Assembly: GCA_017510725.1 (NCBI GenBank) | Contig: JAFWMD010000025.1 | Span: forward strand, 1 to 47,197 | Direction: 5' to 3' | Source of the DNA: Mogibacterium sp. | GTDB taxonomy: Bacteria > Bacillota > Clostridia > Peptostreptococcales > Anaerovoracaceae | Length of the DNA stretch: 47,197 nucleotides | Part shown: piece after piece, positions 35,925-44,411 of the stretch | Layout of the letters: each line of letters begins with the position of its first letter | How positions within the stretch are numbered: the stretch's first letter is position 1 | Program-made: the position numbers and the translations under genes | Notes under the pieces: generated by a model | Told to the model about the DNA's origin: nothing | The model's database searches: none | Seen by the model: the letters and a program-made list of their open reading frames with translations, nothing else

Positions 35925-35951
35925 TTAGCACTCACTATTGACGAGTGCTAA
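35925..35951 (+). promoter_or_regulatory. CIRCE operator of hsp20
   Basis: A second perfect CIRCE: TTAGCACTC, nine-base spacer, GAGTGCTAA. It overlaps the -35 box of the hsp20 promoter rather than the transcription start. Confidence 0.97.
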
Positions 35952-35966
35952 CAAAAGTGCTATAAC
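35938..35966 (+). promoter_or_regulatory. sigma-A promoter of hsp20
   Basis: -35 TTGACG (35938-35943), 17-base spacer, -10 TATAAC (35961-35966). The -35 lies inside the CIRCE element, so HrcA should compete with RNA polymerase. The predicted 5' untranslated region is about 75 bases. Confidence 0.88.
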
Positions 35967-36047
35967 ATACTTGTCAGATGAAAGCGGCAGTTACAGAGCC
36001 GCACCCGAACAAGTTAAAAACATCTTATATATAAAGGAGGCAATACT

Positions 36048-36497
36048 ATGTTTTATCCAAAACTTTTCAACGATGATATCTTTGATGACTTTTTCGACTT
36101 TCCAAGATTCAGAATGCCTGCAGAGGCAGAACACAAGCTTTACGGAAAGCATGCGGCAGGTCTCATGAAGACCGATATCCGCGACAAGGACGGAAATTAT
36201 GAACTCGACATCGATCTGCCGGGCTTCAAGAAGGATGAAATCTCACTTACTCTTGACAACGGTTATCTCGTAGTCGGAGCATGCAAGATGCTGAATGAAG
36301 AAGAAAAGGACGACAAGGGCAAGCTGCTCCGTCAGGAACGTTATTCAGGAGCAATGCAGAGAAGCTTCTATGTTGGCGAAGGCATTGATGAGAACGATGT
36401 AAAAGCCAAGTTTGAAGACGGAGTCCTGCGTCTCACCTTCCCTAAGGAAAAAGAACCTGAACTCCCTGAAAAGAAGACCATAATGATCGAAGGTTAA
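36048..36497 (+). CDS. hsp20: Hsp20/alpha-crystallin family small heat shock protein
   Basis: ATP-independent holdase, 149 residues. A Phe-rich N-terminal arm (DDIFDDFFDFPRFRM), the alpha-crystallin domain (about 43-140) with ELDIDLPGFKKDEI and FEDGVLRLTFPK, and a C-terminal IMI tripeptide that serves as the IxI oligomerisation motif. AAAGGAGG precedes the ATG. Monocistronic; promoter with CIRCE upstream and a strong terminator downstream, so it should be in the HrcA regulon with the dnaK operon. Confidence 0.97.
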   Translation: MFYPKLFNDDIFDDFFDFPRFRMPAEAEHKLYGKHAAGLMKTDIRDKDGNYELDIDLPGFKKDEISLTLDNGYLVVGACKMLNEEEKDDKGKLLRQERYSGAMQRSFYVGEGIDENDVKAKFEDGVLRLTFPKEKEPELPEKKTIMIEG

Positions 36498-36541
36498 TTT
36501 AAAAAATCTCCACCTCTCATATAATTCCTTCAGACGTTATT

Positions 36542-36580
36542 TCAAAAAGCAGACCCGGATCATATCCGGGTCTGTCTGTT
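36542..36580. terminator. bidirectional terminator between hsp20 and the DUF5662-like gene
   Basis: Stem of about 12 bp (core AGACCCGGAT/ATCCGGGTCT) with a three-base loop, T-rich on the plus side and five T on the minus side, between convergent genes. Confidence 0.9.
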
Positions 36581-37129
36581 TTATTCTTCTTTCAGCCACT
36601 TCCTGACATATTCGAATGCGGCATCTTCACCATCGTCTTTAAGCACGCGCAGCATTTCTTCCAGCTCAGCAGCTGTTTCAGGATGTATGAGCGGTCCTAC
36701 TCTTTTTCCGGTACCTTTTTTATAGTAGTCATATGCCGAAGCATCCGTATATTTGTCTCCGAGATAGATCCGGCATGCAGCTATCCTGTCACAGAACATC
36801 TCCGCGACATACCGCTTAGGCATTCTGTTGCCTCCAAACCCGACCGTGCCGTCATCGTTTATGAGGTAGTCTATCCAGTACTCAAAGTGATGCTTGTTGC
36901 GTCCCTTGTGGTGCAGCCAGGCCATCGAATGACCGGTCTCTTCCCTTTCCTTGTTATTCGGGCTGCGGTTGCCCTGATAATACTTTGCACCGCGCCAGAA
37001 TTCTACCGGAGAGTACTTGCTCAGGTCGTGCATCAGCCCCTGTCTGTAAAGGCCCAGCCTGAAGCAGTATTCTCTGACCAGCTTTCTATGTTCTTTTACT
37101 GTTTTGAAGTGATCTATCGGATGCATCAT
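36581..37129 (-). CDS. DUF5662-like protein
   Basis: Protein of 182 residues resembling the DUF5662 family, of unknown function. It is rich in His, Asp and Trp in conserved clusters: YRQGLMHDLSKYSP, TGHSMAWLHHKGRNKHHFEYW and EMFCDRIAACRIYLGDKY. The HD and HH pairs suggest a helical metal-binding protein distantly like HD hydrolases; that is inference. Two ATG codons stand in tandem; AAGGTG fits the second (37126) slightly better. It converges on hsp20 and shares its terminator. Confidence 0.75.
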   Translation of the reverse strand: MMHPIDHFKTVKEHRKLVREYCFRLGLYRQGLMHDLSKYSPVEFWRGAKYYQGNRSPNNKEREETGHSMAWLHHKGRNKHHFEYWIDYLINDDGTVGFGGNRMPKRYVAEMFCDRIAACRIYLGDKYTDASAYDYYKKGTGKRVGPLIHPETAAELEEMLRVLKDDGEDAAFEYVRKWLKEE

Positions 37130-37165
37130 TCACCTTCACTTAATATTTCTATAATTATCTTTAAC

Positions 37166-37290
37166 TTTACTTAATTTATTGTGATTACTATAATAGCAAC
37201 AGTCAACATCGCAAACCACAATTCATATATTATTCTCTTTGGAAAACGCCTTACCTCCCTCTTTGAAAAGGCGTTTTTCTTTTTTATTTT
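37166..37290 (+). ncRNA. candidate small RNA with anti-Shine-Dalgarno loop
   Basis: An intergenic stretch with a full transcription unit but no credible ORF. Promoter: TTTACT (37166-37171), 17-base spacer, TATAAT (37189-37194). The predicted RNA starts near 37201 and ends about 85 bases later at an intrinsic terminator: stem AAAACGCCTT/AAGGCGTTTT (37243-37277) then a long T-rich tract. The terminator loop contains ACCTCCCTCT, complementary to AGGGAGGT-type ribosome binding sites, like the UCCC loops of trans-acting sRNAs in Bacillota. Its end meets the 3' end of the convergent LysR gene; on the minus strand the same hairpin has a poorer T run. Confidence 0.55.
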
Positions 37291-38153
37291 TCAAAATATT
37301 TCAGAGTGTAATCCAGAAATTTTCTGGACGCTCCGGTCATGTGTTCCCTTGAAGGAAAAGCCACGCCGAAAGTGATTTTCTGAGGCGGATCAAGAGGCAT
37401 TTTAACAAGATGTTCATTCCAGAATTGCGCGGACAGCTCGTTTACAAAACTTATGCCAAGACCCATTCTTACCATGGCAAGCGTAGCCGGAGTATCGTAA
37501 GTTGTGTATTTTATCTCAGGATGGACATCATTTCTTTCAAGAATCTCGAGTATCTCCATCTCCTTGCCCCAGGATCCCATAATAAAGTCATCATTCTCAC
37601 ACTCTGCCAGAGGAAACATTTTTGCGTCTGCAAGTCTGTGATCTTCCGGAACAGCGGCTATGATATTTGTTTTGGTAAGAGATATCCACTCATAAGGCAT
37701 CGGTTCGGAGTAAGCCAGAAAAGCCAGATCAGCCTCATTCTGTTCAAAATGATGGAAAATGTCTGACTTTATGGATTCCATGAGGCTTATCTGTATACCC
37801 GGATAGTCATTTTTAAAACGTCTCACTATTTCAGGAAGCCATGTTGTAGCTATACTCGGGTATGATGCTATAGTAAGCTTTCCTTTTGTTATTCCCTTAA
37901 GCTCGGCTGCAAAAGTATATAGCTCCTCTTCATGTGTAAGATATGATCTTACGAGAGGAAGCATCTCTCCGCCTTCTGCCGTGATCTTCATACCCTTCTG
38001 CGAACGCATGAAGAGTGTGATTCCAAGCTCCTTCTCCAATGCAGTAATCAGCTGGCTTATAGCTGATGGAGTGTATCCAAGTGAATCCGCAGCAGCTTTT
38101 ACACTGCCCTTGTCAGCAGTTTCTACAAATGCTCTGAGTCTTGCAGTTTCCAT
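37284..38153 (-). CDS. LysR family transcriptional regulator
   Basis: LysR-type regulator of 289 residues. N-terminal winged helix-turn-helix METARLRAFVETADKGSVKAAADSLGYTPSAISQLI..., then a periplasmic-binding-protein-like effector domain from about residue 90. It follows the TRAP operon terminator and has its own promoter. It could regulate the TRAP genes or itself. Effector unknown; a carboxylate from the neighbouring pathway is a reasonable guess. Confidence 0.92.
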   Translation of the reverse strand: METARLRAFVETADKGSVKAAADSLGYTPSAISQLITALEKELGITLFMRSQKGMKITAEGGEMLPLVRSYLTHEEELYTFAAELKGITKGKLTIASYPSIATTWLPEIVRRFKNDYPGIQISLMESIKSDIFHHFEQNEADLAFLAYSEPMPYEWISLTKTNIIAAVPEDHRLADAKMFPLAECENDDFIMGSWGKEMEILEILERNDVHPEIKYTTYDTPATLAMVRMGLGISFVNELSAQFWNEHLVKMPLDPPQKITFGVAFPSREHMTGASRKFLDYTLKYFEK

Positions 38154-38193
38154 TGTTCCTCCTTCCGCATAATCATTTAAACCAGTAAAGTCT

Positions 38194-38208
38194 TTAAGTA
38201 TTTCTTAA
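38194..38208 (-). promoter_or_regulatory. possible LysR binding site upstream of the first LysR gene
   Basis: Perfect inverted repeat TTAAG-N5-CTTAA containing the T-N11-A pattern of LysR operators, just downstream of the predicted promoter. Short and AT-rich, so weak evidence. Confidence 0.35.
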
Positions 38209-38216
38209 TACATATG

Positions 38217-38246
38217 ATTGTAGCACATTATTTTGATGACGTACAA
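38217..38246 (-). promoter_or_regulatory. promoter of the first LysR gene
   Basis: -35 TTGTAC (38246-38241), 18-base spacer, -10 TACAAT (38222-38217) on the minus strand, overlapping the T tract of the TRAP operon terminator. Confidence 0.65.
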
Positions 38247-38285
38247 AAAAAGAGAGAGCCGCCGGGGCCTGATGCTCCGGCGGCC
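38244..38285 (-). terminator. terminator of the shikimate/TRAP operon
   Basis: Perfect stem GCCGCCGG/CCGGCGGC followed by TCTCTC and seven T on the minus strand, 17 bases after the dctP-like gene. Confidence 0.95.
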
Positions 38286-38301
38286 ATAGTTATTATGAAT
38301 T

Positions 38302-39336
38302 TTATTTCTGGTATTTATCGATGCATTCGATAAATGTGTTGTAGACTTCGGAATCTACTTTCTCCTTAATGCTTTCGCGTACTCCTGCACTTTCCTCAAC
38401 GATTTCTTTATAAGTCTTCTCATCGATCTTGAGTATCTGTGTACCGCTTTCTTCAATGGTCCTGACTCTGTCAGCGATTCTGTCATCAGATGCCTGGCGT
38501 GCATATTCCGTTGCCGTGGCTGCTGCCTCCCTGAGAATACGCTGATTCTCTTCCGGCATGCCCTTAAAGAACTCATCGTTCATGATCAGCGTTATCAGAT
38601 GAGGCAGATGATTGGTCTCTACCACATAATCCTGCTGCTCATAAAGCCTGTTTGATACGATGACCTCATAAGGGTTCTCCTGTGCATCGATAGTGTGCTG
38701 CTGAAGACCGATGTATACCTCAGCGAAACTCATAGGTGTCGGATTGGCTCCTATGGATTTCCAGAACGCCAGATGGAACGGGTTCTCCATGGTACGAATC
38801 TTCTGTCCTTTGAAGTCACCTATTCCCTTAACAGGCTTGTTGGTACTCATTATACGGAATCCCTGATCAGCGATTCCAAGGAGCTGATATCCGCCCTTTT
38901 CATACACGCTGCTTATGAGGCTGCTGAATTCAGCATCGTCAAGCACTTCTCTGCACTCATCAAGGTTCTCGAATGCACACGGCACATCGAATATCGCAAG
39001 ATCGGGCATGAAGGTAACCTGAGGAGCAGTGTTCTGCACTACGAACGGGATATCTCCATCCTTGCAGGACTCAAGCAGTTCACGGTCTCCACCAAGCGTT
39101 GAGTTGGCATAAACCTGAATCTTTATGCTTCCGCCAGAAAGTCTGTCGACTTCTTCTGCAAACTTTTCGGCATATATCTGAGTTACTGTATCTTCCGGAC
39201 TCGCCGTAGCAAGCGGATAAGCATATCTCTGTTCTCCGTCATTTTTGCCACATGCAGTCATCATCATTCCTATAAGCAGAATACTGATAAGAATTGCTGC
39301 AAGGCGGATGTGTTTATGATTGTTTATTCTTTTCAT
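38302..39336 (-). CDS. TRAP transporter substrate-binding lipoprotein (DctP family)
   Basis: Extracytoplasmic solute receptor of a TRAP transporter, 344 residues. Lipoprotein signal: KRINNHKHIRLAA, hydrophobic stretch, lipobox MTAC with Cys lipidation. The DctP fold has YANSTLGGDRELLE, FRIMSTNKPVKG and GQKIRTMENP, whose arginine is the usual clamp for a substrate carboxylate. The frame extends to 39378, but ATG 39336 follows TAGGAGGTG. It is last in the order Q-M-P. The context suggests quinate, shikimate or a similar hydroxylated ring acid as ligand. Confidence 0.93.
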   Translation of the reverse strand: MKRINNHKHIRLAAILISILLIGMMMTACGKNDGEQRYAYPLATASPEDTVTQIYAEKFAEEVDRLSGGSIKIQVYANSTLGGDRELLESCKDGDIPFVVQNTAPQVTFMPDLAIFDVPCAFENLDECREVLDDAEFSSLISSVYEKGGYQLLGIADQGFRIMSTNKPVKGIGDFKGQKIRTMENPFHLAFWKSIGANPTPMSFAEVYIGLQQHTIDAQENPYEVIVSNRLYEQQDYVVETNHLPHLITLIMNDEFFKGMPEENQRILREAAATATEYARQASDDRIADRVRTIEESGTQILKIDEKTYKEIVEESAGVRESIKEKVDSEVYNTFIECIDKYQK

Positions 39337-39346
39337 GACACACCTC

Positions 39347-40636
39347 CTAAAGCAGCAGCAGCGAGAACGCCGGTACAAATGTGAACAGAAGCAGTGCTAC
39401 CAGGAAGAGTCCTATCATAGGCATCGCCTTTCTGGCGATTTCCATGACCGGAACGTCCGTAAGTGCGCTGGCTACGAACAGGTTGACTCCGATAGGCGGA
39501 GTTACGAATCCTATAGCCAGATTTACTACCATGATCACACCGAACTGGATAGGATCCATTCCGATACCCTGCGCAATCGGCAGCAGGATTGGTGTAAGGA
39601 TCAGTATCGCAGGTGTCGTATCCATGACCATGCCCACAATAAGCAGGAACACGTTTATGACAAGCAGTATGATTACCTTACTCGAGAAGTTTCCGAGTAT
39701 GAACGAGCTTACCGTCTGAGGCACCTGCATGAGAGTCAGCACTCTTGAGAAAGCCGTGGATGCTGCCAGAATAAACAGTATCGGAGTAAAGGTCTTGATG
39801 GCTTCAACGAGGATGCCCCAAAGATCCTTTATCTTTATCTCCTTGTAGATAAACAGGCTGACTATCAGTGCATAATATACCGATATTACAGCTGCTTCAG
39901 TCGGAGATGTAATGCCCGAATAAATGCATCCAAGAACGATCACCGGGCTTAATATTGCCCAGAAGCTCTCCTTGAACACCTTGCCGAAGCCCTTTTCATG
40001 GAGCTTTCCTATCTCTGCTTCTATCCTGACTTTATCCTCTCCGTTCTTCTTGCAGTAGAACACTGAGTACCCCATCAGGAGAGCTGCTATAACAAGCCCC
40101 GGAATGATGCCTGCAAGGAACAAGTCACTTACAGACGCGCCGGATGCCATTCCGTACATGATGAACGGGATGCTCGGCGGGATAATTACACCGAGTCCGC
40201 CGGCGACCGCTACGACAGATGTCGAGAATGTCTTGTCGTAGCCCAGCCCGATCAGGATCGGGATAGTCATGCTGCCTACGGCAGCAACGGTCGCCGGAGC
40301 TGATCCGGAGATCGCGCCGTAGAACAGGCATGTTACTATGACTGCACAAGGCATTCCGGCAGTGAATCTGCCGAAGAAGTAAGCAAATATGTCAAATATC
40401 TTTCTTGATATGCCTCCCTTTGCCATGATGATGCCTGACAGAACAAACATCGGCACCGCAAGCAGCGGGAAGCTGTCGAGTCCGCCGAACATCGCTCTGA
40501 TGAGATACTTTGCTCCCACTGTGAACGACGGATCGAATATATGAGGCAAAACAGCTGTTATTCCAAGCGTTATGCCTACCGGTATTGCTATTACAAGGAA
40601 TACCACGAACAGTATGAACAATAATCCTACCGGCAT
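39347..40636 (-). CDS. TRAP transporter large permease (DctM family)
   Basis: Membrane permease of the TRAP system, 429 residues, about 12 hydrophobic helices. Family features: the N-terminal LLFILFVVFLVIAIPVGITLG, GGLDSFPLLAVPMFVLSG, and the C-terminal AIGFVTPPIGVNLFVA. It couples Na+ gradient to uptake of the solute held by the DctP-like receptor. AAAGGAG precedes the start; two bases from the dctQ stop and ten before dctP. Confidence 0.95.
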   Translation of the reverse strand: MPVGLLFILFVVFLVIAIPVGITLGITAVLPHIFDPSFTVGAKYLIRAMFGGLDSFPLLAVPMFVLSGIIMAKGGISRKIFDIFAYFFGRFTAGMPCAVIVTCLFYGAISGSAPATVAAVGSMTIPILIGLGYDKTFSTSVVAVAGGLGVIIPPSIPFIMYGMASGASVSDLFLAGIIPGLVIAALLMGYSVFYCKKNGEDKVRIEAEIGKLHEKGFGKVFKESFWAILSPVIVLGCIYSGITSPTEAAVISVYYALIVSLFIYKEIKIKDLWGILVEAIKTFTPILFILAASTAFSRVLTLMQVPQTVSSFILGNFSSKVIILLVINVFLLIVGMVMDTTPAILILTPILLPIAQGIGMDPIQFGVIMVVNLAIGFVTPPIGVNLFVASALTDVPVMEIARKAMPMIGLFLVALLLFTFVPAFSLLLL

Positions 40637-40638
40637 GA

Positions 40639-41214
40639 CTACTCCTTTCCGGCCTCTGCCGCTGCTGCGGCCTGGCCTGCTTCGATGAATGAATCAGGAG
40701 TATTGCGTTCAGGATGAGCAGGGTCATAGACCTCCATTCCGAGTGAGACCTTGAGCTCGATTATCCATCTCTGGATTATCCTGAATGCTACCAGTATGAA
40801 CGATACGAAAGGCGCTGCCTGTATATAATACATCGGTATTCCAAGAGCAGGACTCACCTGTCCGCTCTCAACCGCTGACATCATATATGAAAAAGCGAAC
40901 GGTATCATGTAAAAGAAAAACGCCAGCTCTATCGTATGATTGACCACTTTGATGATCGCCTTCGTTCGCCTCGAGAACTTTGCCACGAACTGTTCTATCT
41001 TGATCGAGATGCACCTCTTACTGCAGTAGCTGACACTCAGGAAGCCTGCCCATATGAACAGATATCTCGTGAGCTCCTCAGTCCACGACAGCGAAGCTTT
41101 AAGTGCAAATCTTGAAAACACCTGTACTCCCATGATCACTGCCATTGCAAGAAGCAGCAGAGTAAGCAGGAATTCTTCCAGATTATGATCAAGCCATTTT
41201 ATTGCTTTTGTCAT
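40639..41214 (-). CDS. TRAP transporter small permease (DctQ family)
   Basis: Small membrane subunit, 191 residues, four hydrophobic helices (about 14-34, 46-66, 86-108, 128-150) and the family segment LSWTEELTRYLFIWAGFLSVSY. The C-terminus is Ala/Glu-rich. First gene of the TRAP trio, following aroD after an 80-base gap that holds a strong hairpin. Confidence 0.93.
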   Translation of the reverse strand: MTKAIKWLDHNLEEFLLTLLLLAMAVIMGVQVFSRFALKASLSWTEELTRYLFIWAGFLSVSYCSKRCISIKIEQFVAKFSRRTKAIIKVVNHTIELAFFFYMIPFAFSYMMSAVESGQVSPALGIPMYYIQAAPFVSFILVAFRIIQRWIIELKVSLGMEVYDPAHPERNTPDSFIEAGQAAAAAEAGKE

Positions 41215-41236
41215 GGCTCTTTTCCTTTCTATATAG

Positions 41237-41281
41237 CATGCCCCGCCCCGGAGGGACGTATGTCGTCAGAAGCGGGGCATG
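41237..41281 (-). promoter_or_regulatory. hairpin between aroD and the TRAP genes
   Basis: Perfect 10-bp GC-rich stem CATGCCCCGC/GCGGGGCATG around a 25-base loop. No T tract follows, so it is not a normal terminator; it may protect the upstream mRNA from decay or tune expression of the TRAP genes. Confidence 0.55.
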
Positions 41282-41294
41282 TATAAACAATTAG

Positions 41295-42056
41295 CTAGAG
41301 CGCTCCGTGCAGGAGAGTGAGTACCTGCTTGAGATCCTCTACTCCCATCTGACCAGGTGCAGATGCCTTTGCAGCTGCACCGAATGTCAGTGCTGAACCG
41401 AACACTTCACCGGCAAGACGGCTGATAACGCCGGTTCCTGCCATTGACATAGTGATGATCGGACGATCAGCATACTCGTTTGCCATTTCTTCTGTTGCAG
41501 CAAGCAGCGTAAGAACATCTTTCTTATTCTGCGGCATAACAGCGATCTTAGGGATGTCTGCACCAAGATCCTGCATCTTGCGGAGACGGCCTACGATGTC
41601 GTCCTTGTCAGGAGTCTTGAAGAAATCGTGGTTGGATGCTACTACCTTTACGCCTGCAGCATGAGCTCCGTCGATGATCTTCTTAACGATCTCGTCGCCT
41701 GTGAAGACTTCTACGTCTACCATGTCAACATATCCTGTCTGAGCAGCCTTGATGTTGATGTCAGCATACACTTCATCCTCAATGGCCTTCTCTCCGCCTT
41801 CCTTCGAAGTACGGAATGTCATCAGAATAGGCATGTCTCCGAGAACCTCGCGAAGGCCCTTCATAACATCCTCGAGAGCAGCGAAGTCGAATACGTTCTC
41901 GAACCAGTCAATCCTCCACTCCACTACGTCTGCAGGGAGCTTTGTTATGGCTCTGGCTTCATCGAGGATAGCTTCCTTTGTTACTCCTACGATAGGCACG
42001 CAGATCTTTGGCATACCTTCACCGATAACAACGTTTCTGACCTTAACAGTGTTCAT
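41295..42056 (-). CDS. aroD: 3-dehydroquinate dehydratase, type I
   Basis: Type I dehydroquinase, 253 residues, interconverting 3-dehydroquinate and 3-dehydroshikimate through a lysine Schiff base. The catalytic residues are at the canonical positions: His143 in VVASNHDF and Lys170 in DIPKIAVMP; also VVEWRIDWF and MTFRT. Its neighbours (a YdiB-like dehydrogenase, MFS and TRAP transporters, LysR) argue for quinate/shikimate catabolism rather than only aromatic synthesis. GAAAGGAAGG precedes the ATG. Confidence 0.97.
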   Translation of the reverse strand: MNTVKVRNVVIGEGMPKICVPIVGVTKEAILDEARAITKLPADVVEWRIDWFENVFDFAALEDVMKGLREVLGDMPILMTFRTSKEGGEKAIEDEVYADINIKAAQTGYVDMVDVEVFTGDEIVKKIIDGAHAAGVKVVASNHDFFKTPDKDDIVGRLRKMQDLGADIPKIAVMPQNKKDVLTLLAATEEMANEYADRPIITMSMAGTGVISRLAGEVFGSALTFGAAAKASAPGQMGVEDLKQVLTLLHGAL

Positions 42057-42090
42057 AATTTCCTTCCTTTCTGTTAAGCATGCTGGAGTA

Positions 42091-43302
42091 CTATTTTTCT
42101 GCAGCCTCGAGCATCTTTTTGTAATTCATGTTTACGAATACTCCGAGCAGTGTTCCTACTGCTGTCAGCACGATGTTCATTATCATTACTCCGGACGGAG
42201 TCATCGATGCAGCAGCTGTAAGAAGTGTGTAGTTGCACAGAGATGAAGCAATCATTACGAGGGCTGTAACTGTTCCCTTGATCTTAGGGAAGAGCATGTT
42301 GCATACGGACGTTGCGATCTGCAGAAGTCCGCCTGCTCCGAACCAGCCGAGTACGAATGCGCCGATCTTGAGAATTCCCTGCGAAGGAGCCATAAGTACT
42401 GCAACCATCATGAGTGCGCAGATTGCAGGATAGATCATTACGAATCTTACGTCCTTGATCTTGCTTGTCAGCAGAGCTGTAATTACGAGACCGATCATAG
42501 TTCCGATAGCGTAGAACGACTGCATAGCCTGCGGCTCAGCCCAGCCAACGACATCCTTTGCGAAGTTCTGTGCGCAGTTGAGCCAGAGCTGGAATGTACC
42601 TGTGCATGTGAATCCGATGAGGATCATAGCGATCGAACCAGCAGAGAAGTTAGCGTGCTTGATGCTCTGGAGAAGTCCTTCCTTTTTCTCTTCAGCCTTC
42701 TTGTCTGTATCAGGCAGAGGGAAGAAGAGGATCAGTGCCATGAGCACGAGGTAGCAGATACCTACTGCGTAGAACAGAGTGTTGTAACTTACCATTCCGG
42801 TAGCTGTCTGGCCTACTGTGATTCCAAGGAAGAATGGCAGCAGGAACTGTGAACCGGAGATAGCGAACTTGATACCCATTGTTGCAACGCCAGGAGCCTT
42901 GTTGATGATCTCAGCAACAGCTGGATAGATTCCTGTGTCGAGGAATGAGTTTGCGATTCCGCCTATGATAGCGCAGATGTAAGCGATCCTGTATCCTGCG
43001 CCGCCGCCTGCGTTGAACGCCATAGCGAGTCCGATCAGATAAACTGCATACGAGAATCCGCCGATAGCTGTCGATACTCTGCGGCCGAGCTTGTCCGAAA
43101 GAGGACCTGCGAACGGAAGTGCGATAAGTCTTCCGAGTCCGAGAGCAGCTGCGATAGCTGTGATAGCCATTGCTTCAACATTCCAGCTTGCAGCAAGTGC
43201 ATCTTTTATTACTGCCTGTCCGAGAACGGAGCAGCCAATACCGTGAAGGAAATAGTTCAGATAGAGAACTATTACACTTGGTAAATATTTTTTGTTAGTC
43301 AT
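42091..43302 (-). CDS. MFS transporter, YdiN/YdiM-like
   Basis: Major facilitator of 403 residues with about 12 membrane helices. The N-terminus IVLYLNYFLHGIGCSVLGQ, the loop GLGRLIALPFAGPLSDKLGRRV and ANSFLDTGIYPAV resemble E. coli YdiN/YdiM, carriers encoded beside ydiB and aroD. It lies between the YdiB-like gene and aroD in one transcript. I infer transport of quinate, shikimate or a reduced product; import and export cannot be separated. Confidence 0.88.
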   Translation of the reverse strand: MTNKKYLPSVIVLYLNYFLHGIGCSVLGQAVIKDALAASWNVEAMAITAIAAALGLGRLIALPFAGPLSDKLGRRVSTAIGGFSYAVYLIGLAMAFNAGGGAGYRIAYICAIIGGIANSFLDTGIYPAVAEIINKAPGVATMGIKFAISGSQFLLPFFLGITVGQTATGMVSYNTLFYAVGICYLVLMALILFFPLPDTDKKAEEKKEGLLQSIKHANFSAGSIAMILIGFTCTGTFQLWLNCAQNFAKDVVGWAEPQAMQSFYAIGTMIGLVITALLTSKIKDVRFVMIYPAICALMMVAVLMAPSQGILKIGAFVLGWFGAGGLLQIATSVCNMLFPKIKGTVTALVMIASSLCNYTLLTAAASMTPSGVMIMNIVLTAVGTLLGVFVNMNYKKMLEAAEK

Positions 43303-43349
43303 GATTTTTTCCTCTCATTTTCCATTAAAGAATACTTTTCGTTTTTAAA

Positions 43350-44228
43350 TTAGTCGTCATAGCTTATGCCGAGAACTTCCTTCATGTGCTCGATCGGCAT
43401 TGGCTTGCCTGTCCAGAGCTCAAATCCTGCTGCTCCCTGGAAGAGCATCATTCCGAGTCCGTTCATTGTCTTGCATCCGACTTCCTTAGCCATCTTTCTC
43501 ATCTTTGTCAGAAGGCATCCGTAAGGAACGTCTACTACGATGAGCTCAGGTCTGAAGAAGCTCTTGTCAGGAACTACAGAAACGTCTTCGAGCGGCTTCA
43601 TGCCTGCGCCTGTAGCGTTTACGAAGAGGTAGCTGTCTGCCATCTCTCTGCGAAGAGCTTCAGTATCTGCGAGGTCAAACATCTGAGCCTTGCAGTTTGT
43701 TCTCTCGTTGATCTTCTTTACTGTTTCTTCTCCAACTACATAGAACTTGTCCTTGATGTTGAAAATTGAGATCTCTGCTACTCCGTCGAGTGCAGCCTGG
43801 ATCTCGATAGCTGTAGCAGCACCGCCTGCTCCTACGATCGTCATCTTCTTACCGATAGGATCGATGTTGTTATCCTTAAGAGCTGCCATGAATCCGATAC
43901 CGTCTGTGATGTATCCCTTGAGGTAGCCATTGTCATTGACGATAGTGTTTACTGCTCCGCAGAGTTCAGCTGCAGGGTCGAGTTCGTCAAGATACTGACC
44001 TACCAGAGTCTTATTAGGCATGGAAACGTTTGAACCTCTCATCTTGAGAGTGCGGATAGCCTTTACAGCATCTTCGATCTCATCGGCGCCTACTTCGAAT
44101 GCGAGGTATGCATAGTCAGCACCTACTTCTGCGAAAGCTTCGTTCTGCATAGCAGGTGAGCTGGAATGACGAATTGGATAAGCCATGAGTCCGATAAGTT
44201 CGGTATGTCCTGTGATTCTTTCTGCCAT
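43350..44228 (-). CDS. ydiB: quinate/shikimate dehydrogenase, YdiB-like
   Basis: Shikimate dehydrogenase superfamily enzyme, 292 residues, much closer to YdiB than to biosynthetic AroE: ELIGLMAYPIRHSSSP, KMRGSNVSMPNKTL (catalytic Lys73), LCGAVNTIVNDNGYLKGY, then Asp109 in ITDGIGF. The nucleotide loop is VGAGGAATA, and the AroE NADP-binding NRT motif is replaced by NIKD (157-160), suggesting NAD use. Expected reactions: quinate to 3-dehydroquinate and shikimate to 3-dehydroshikimate. AAAAGGAG precedes the ATG. First gene of the operon, divergent from the LysR gene. Confidence 0.93.
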   Translation of the reverse strand: MAERITGHTELIGLMAYPIRHSSSPAMQNEAFAEVGADYAYLAFEVGADEIEDAVKAIRTLKMRGSNVSMPNKTLVGQYLDELDPAAELCGAVNTIVNDNGYLKGYITDGIGFMAALKDNNIDPIGKKMTIVGAGGAATAIEIQAALDGVAEISIFNIKDKFYVVGEETVKKINERTNCKAQMFDLADTEALRREMADSYLFVNATGAGMKPLEDVSVVPDKSFFRPELIVVDVPYGCLLTKMRKMAKEVGCKTMNGLGMMLFQGAAGFELWTGKPMPIEHMKEVLGISYDD

Positions 44229-44411
44229 TGTTTTTCTCCTTTTATTAATATGAGTTTTTTATGATCGTTATTCAGGCACTTTTGTATGCCTCTCCCGGTA
44301 ATGTCTCCGATTCACCACAAGCCAGAAGACAACTTTGTTAAAACAATAACTATTTCTTGTTTACATTTTAACAATGCTTTTTGATGCAGTCCAATGCCAT
44401 ATATCGCAAAA

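Noticed and set aside
37181-37375. 64-codon plus-strand frame in the sRNA region
   Set aside because: It starts without a Shine-Dalgarno inside the promoter and reads through the terminator hairpin into the antisense of the LysR gene, so it is not a credible gene.
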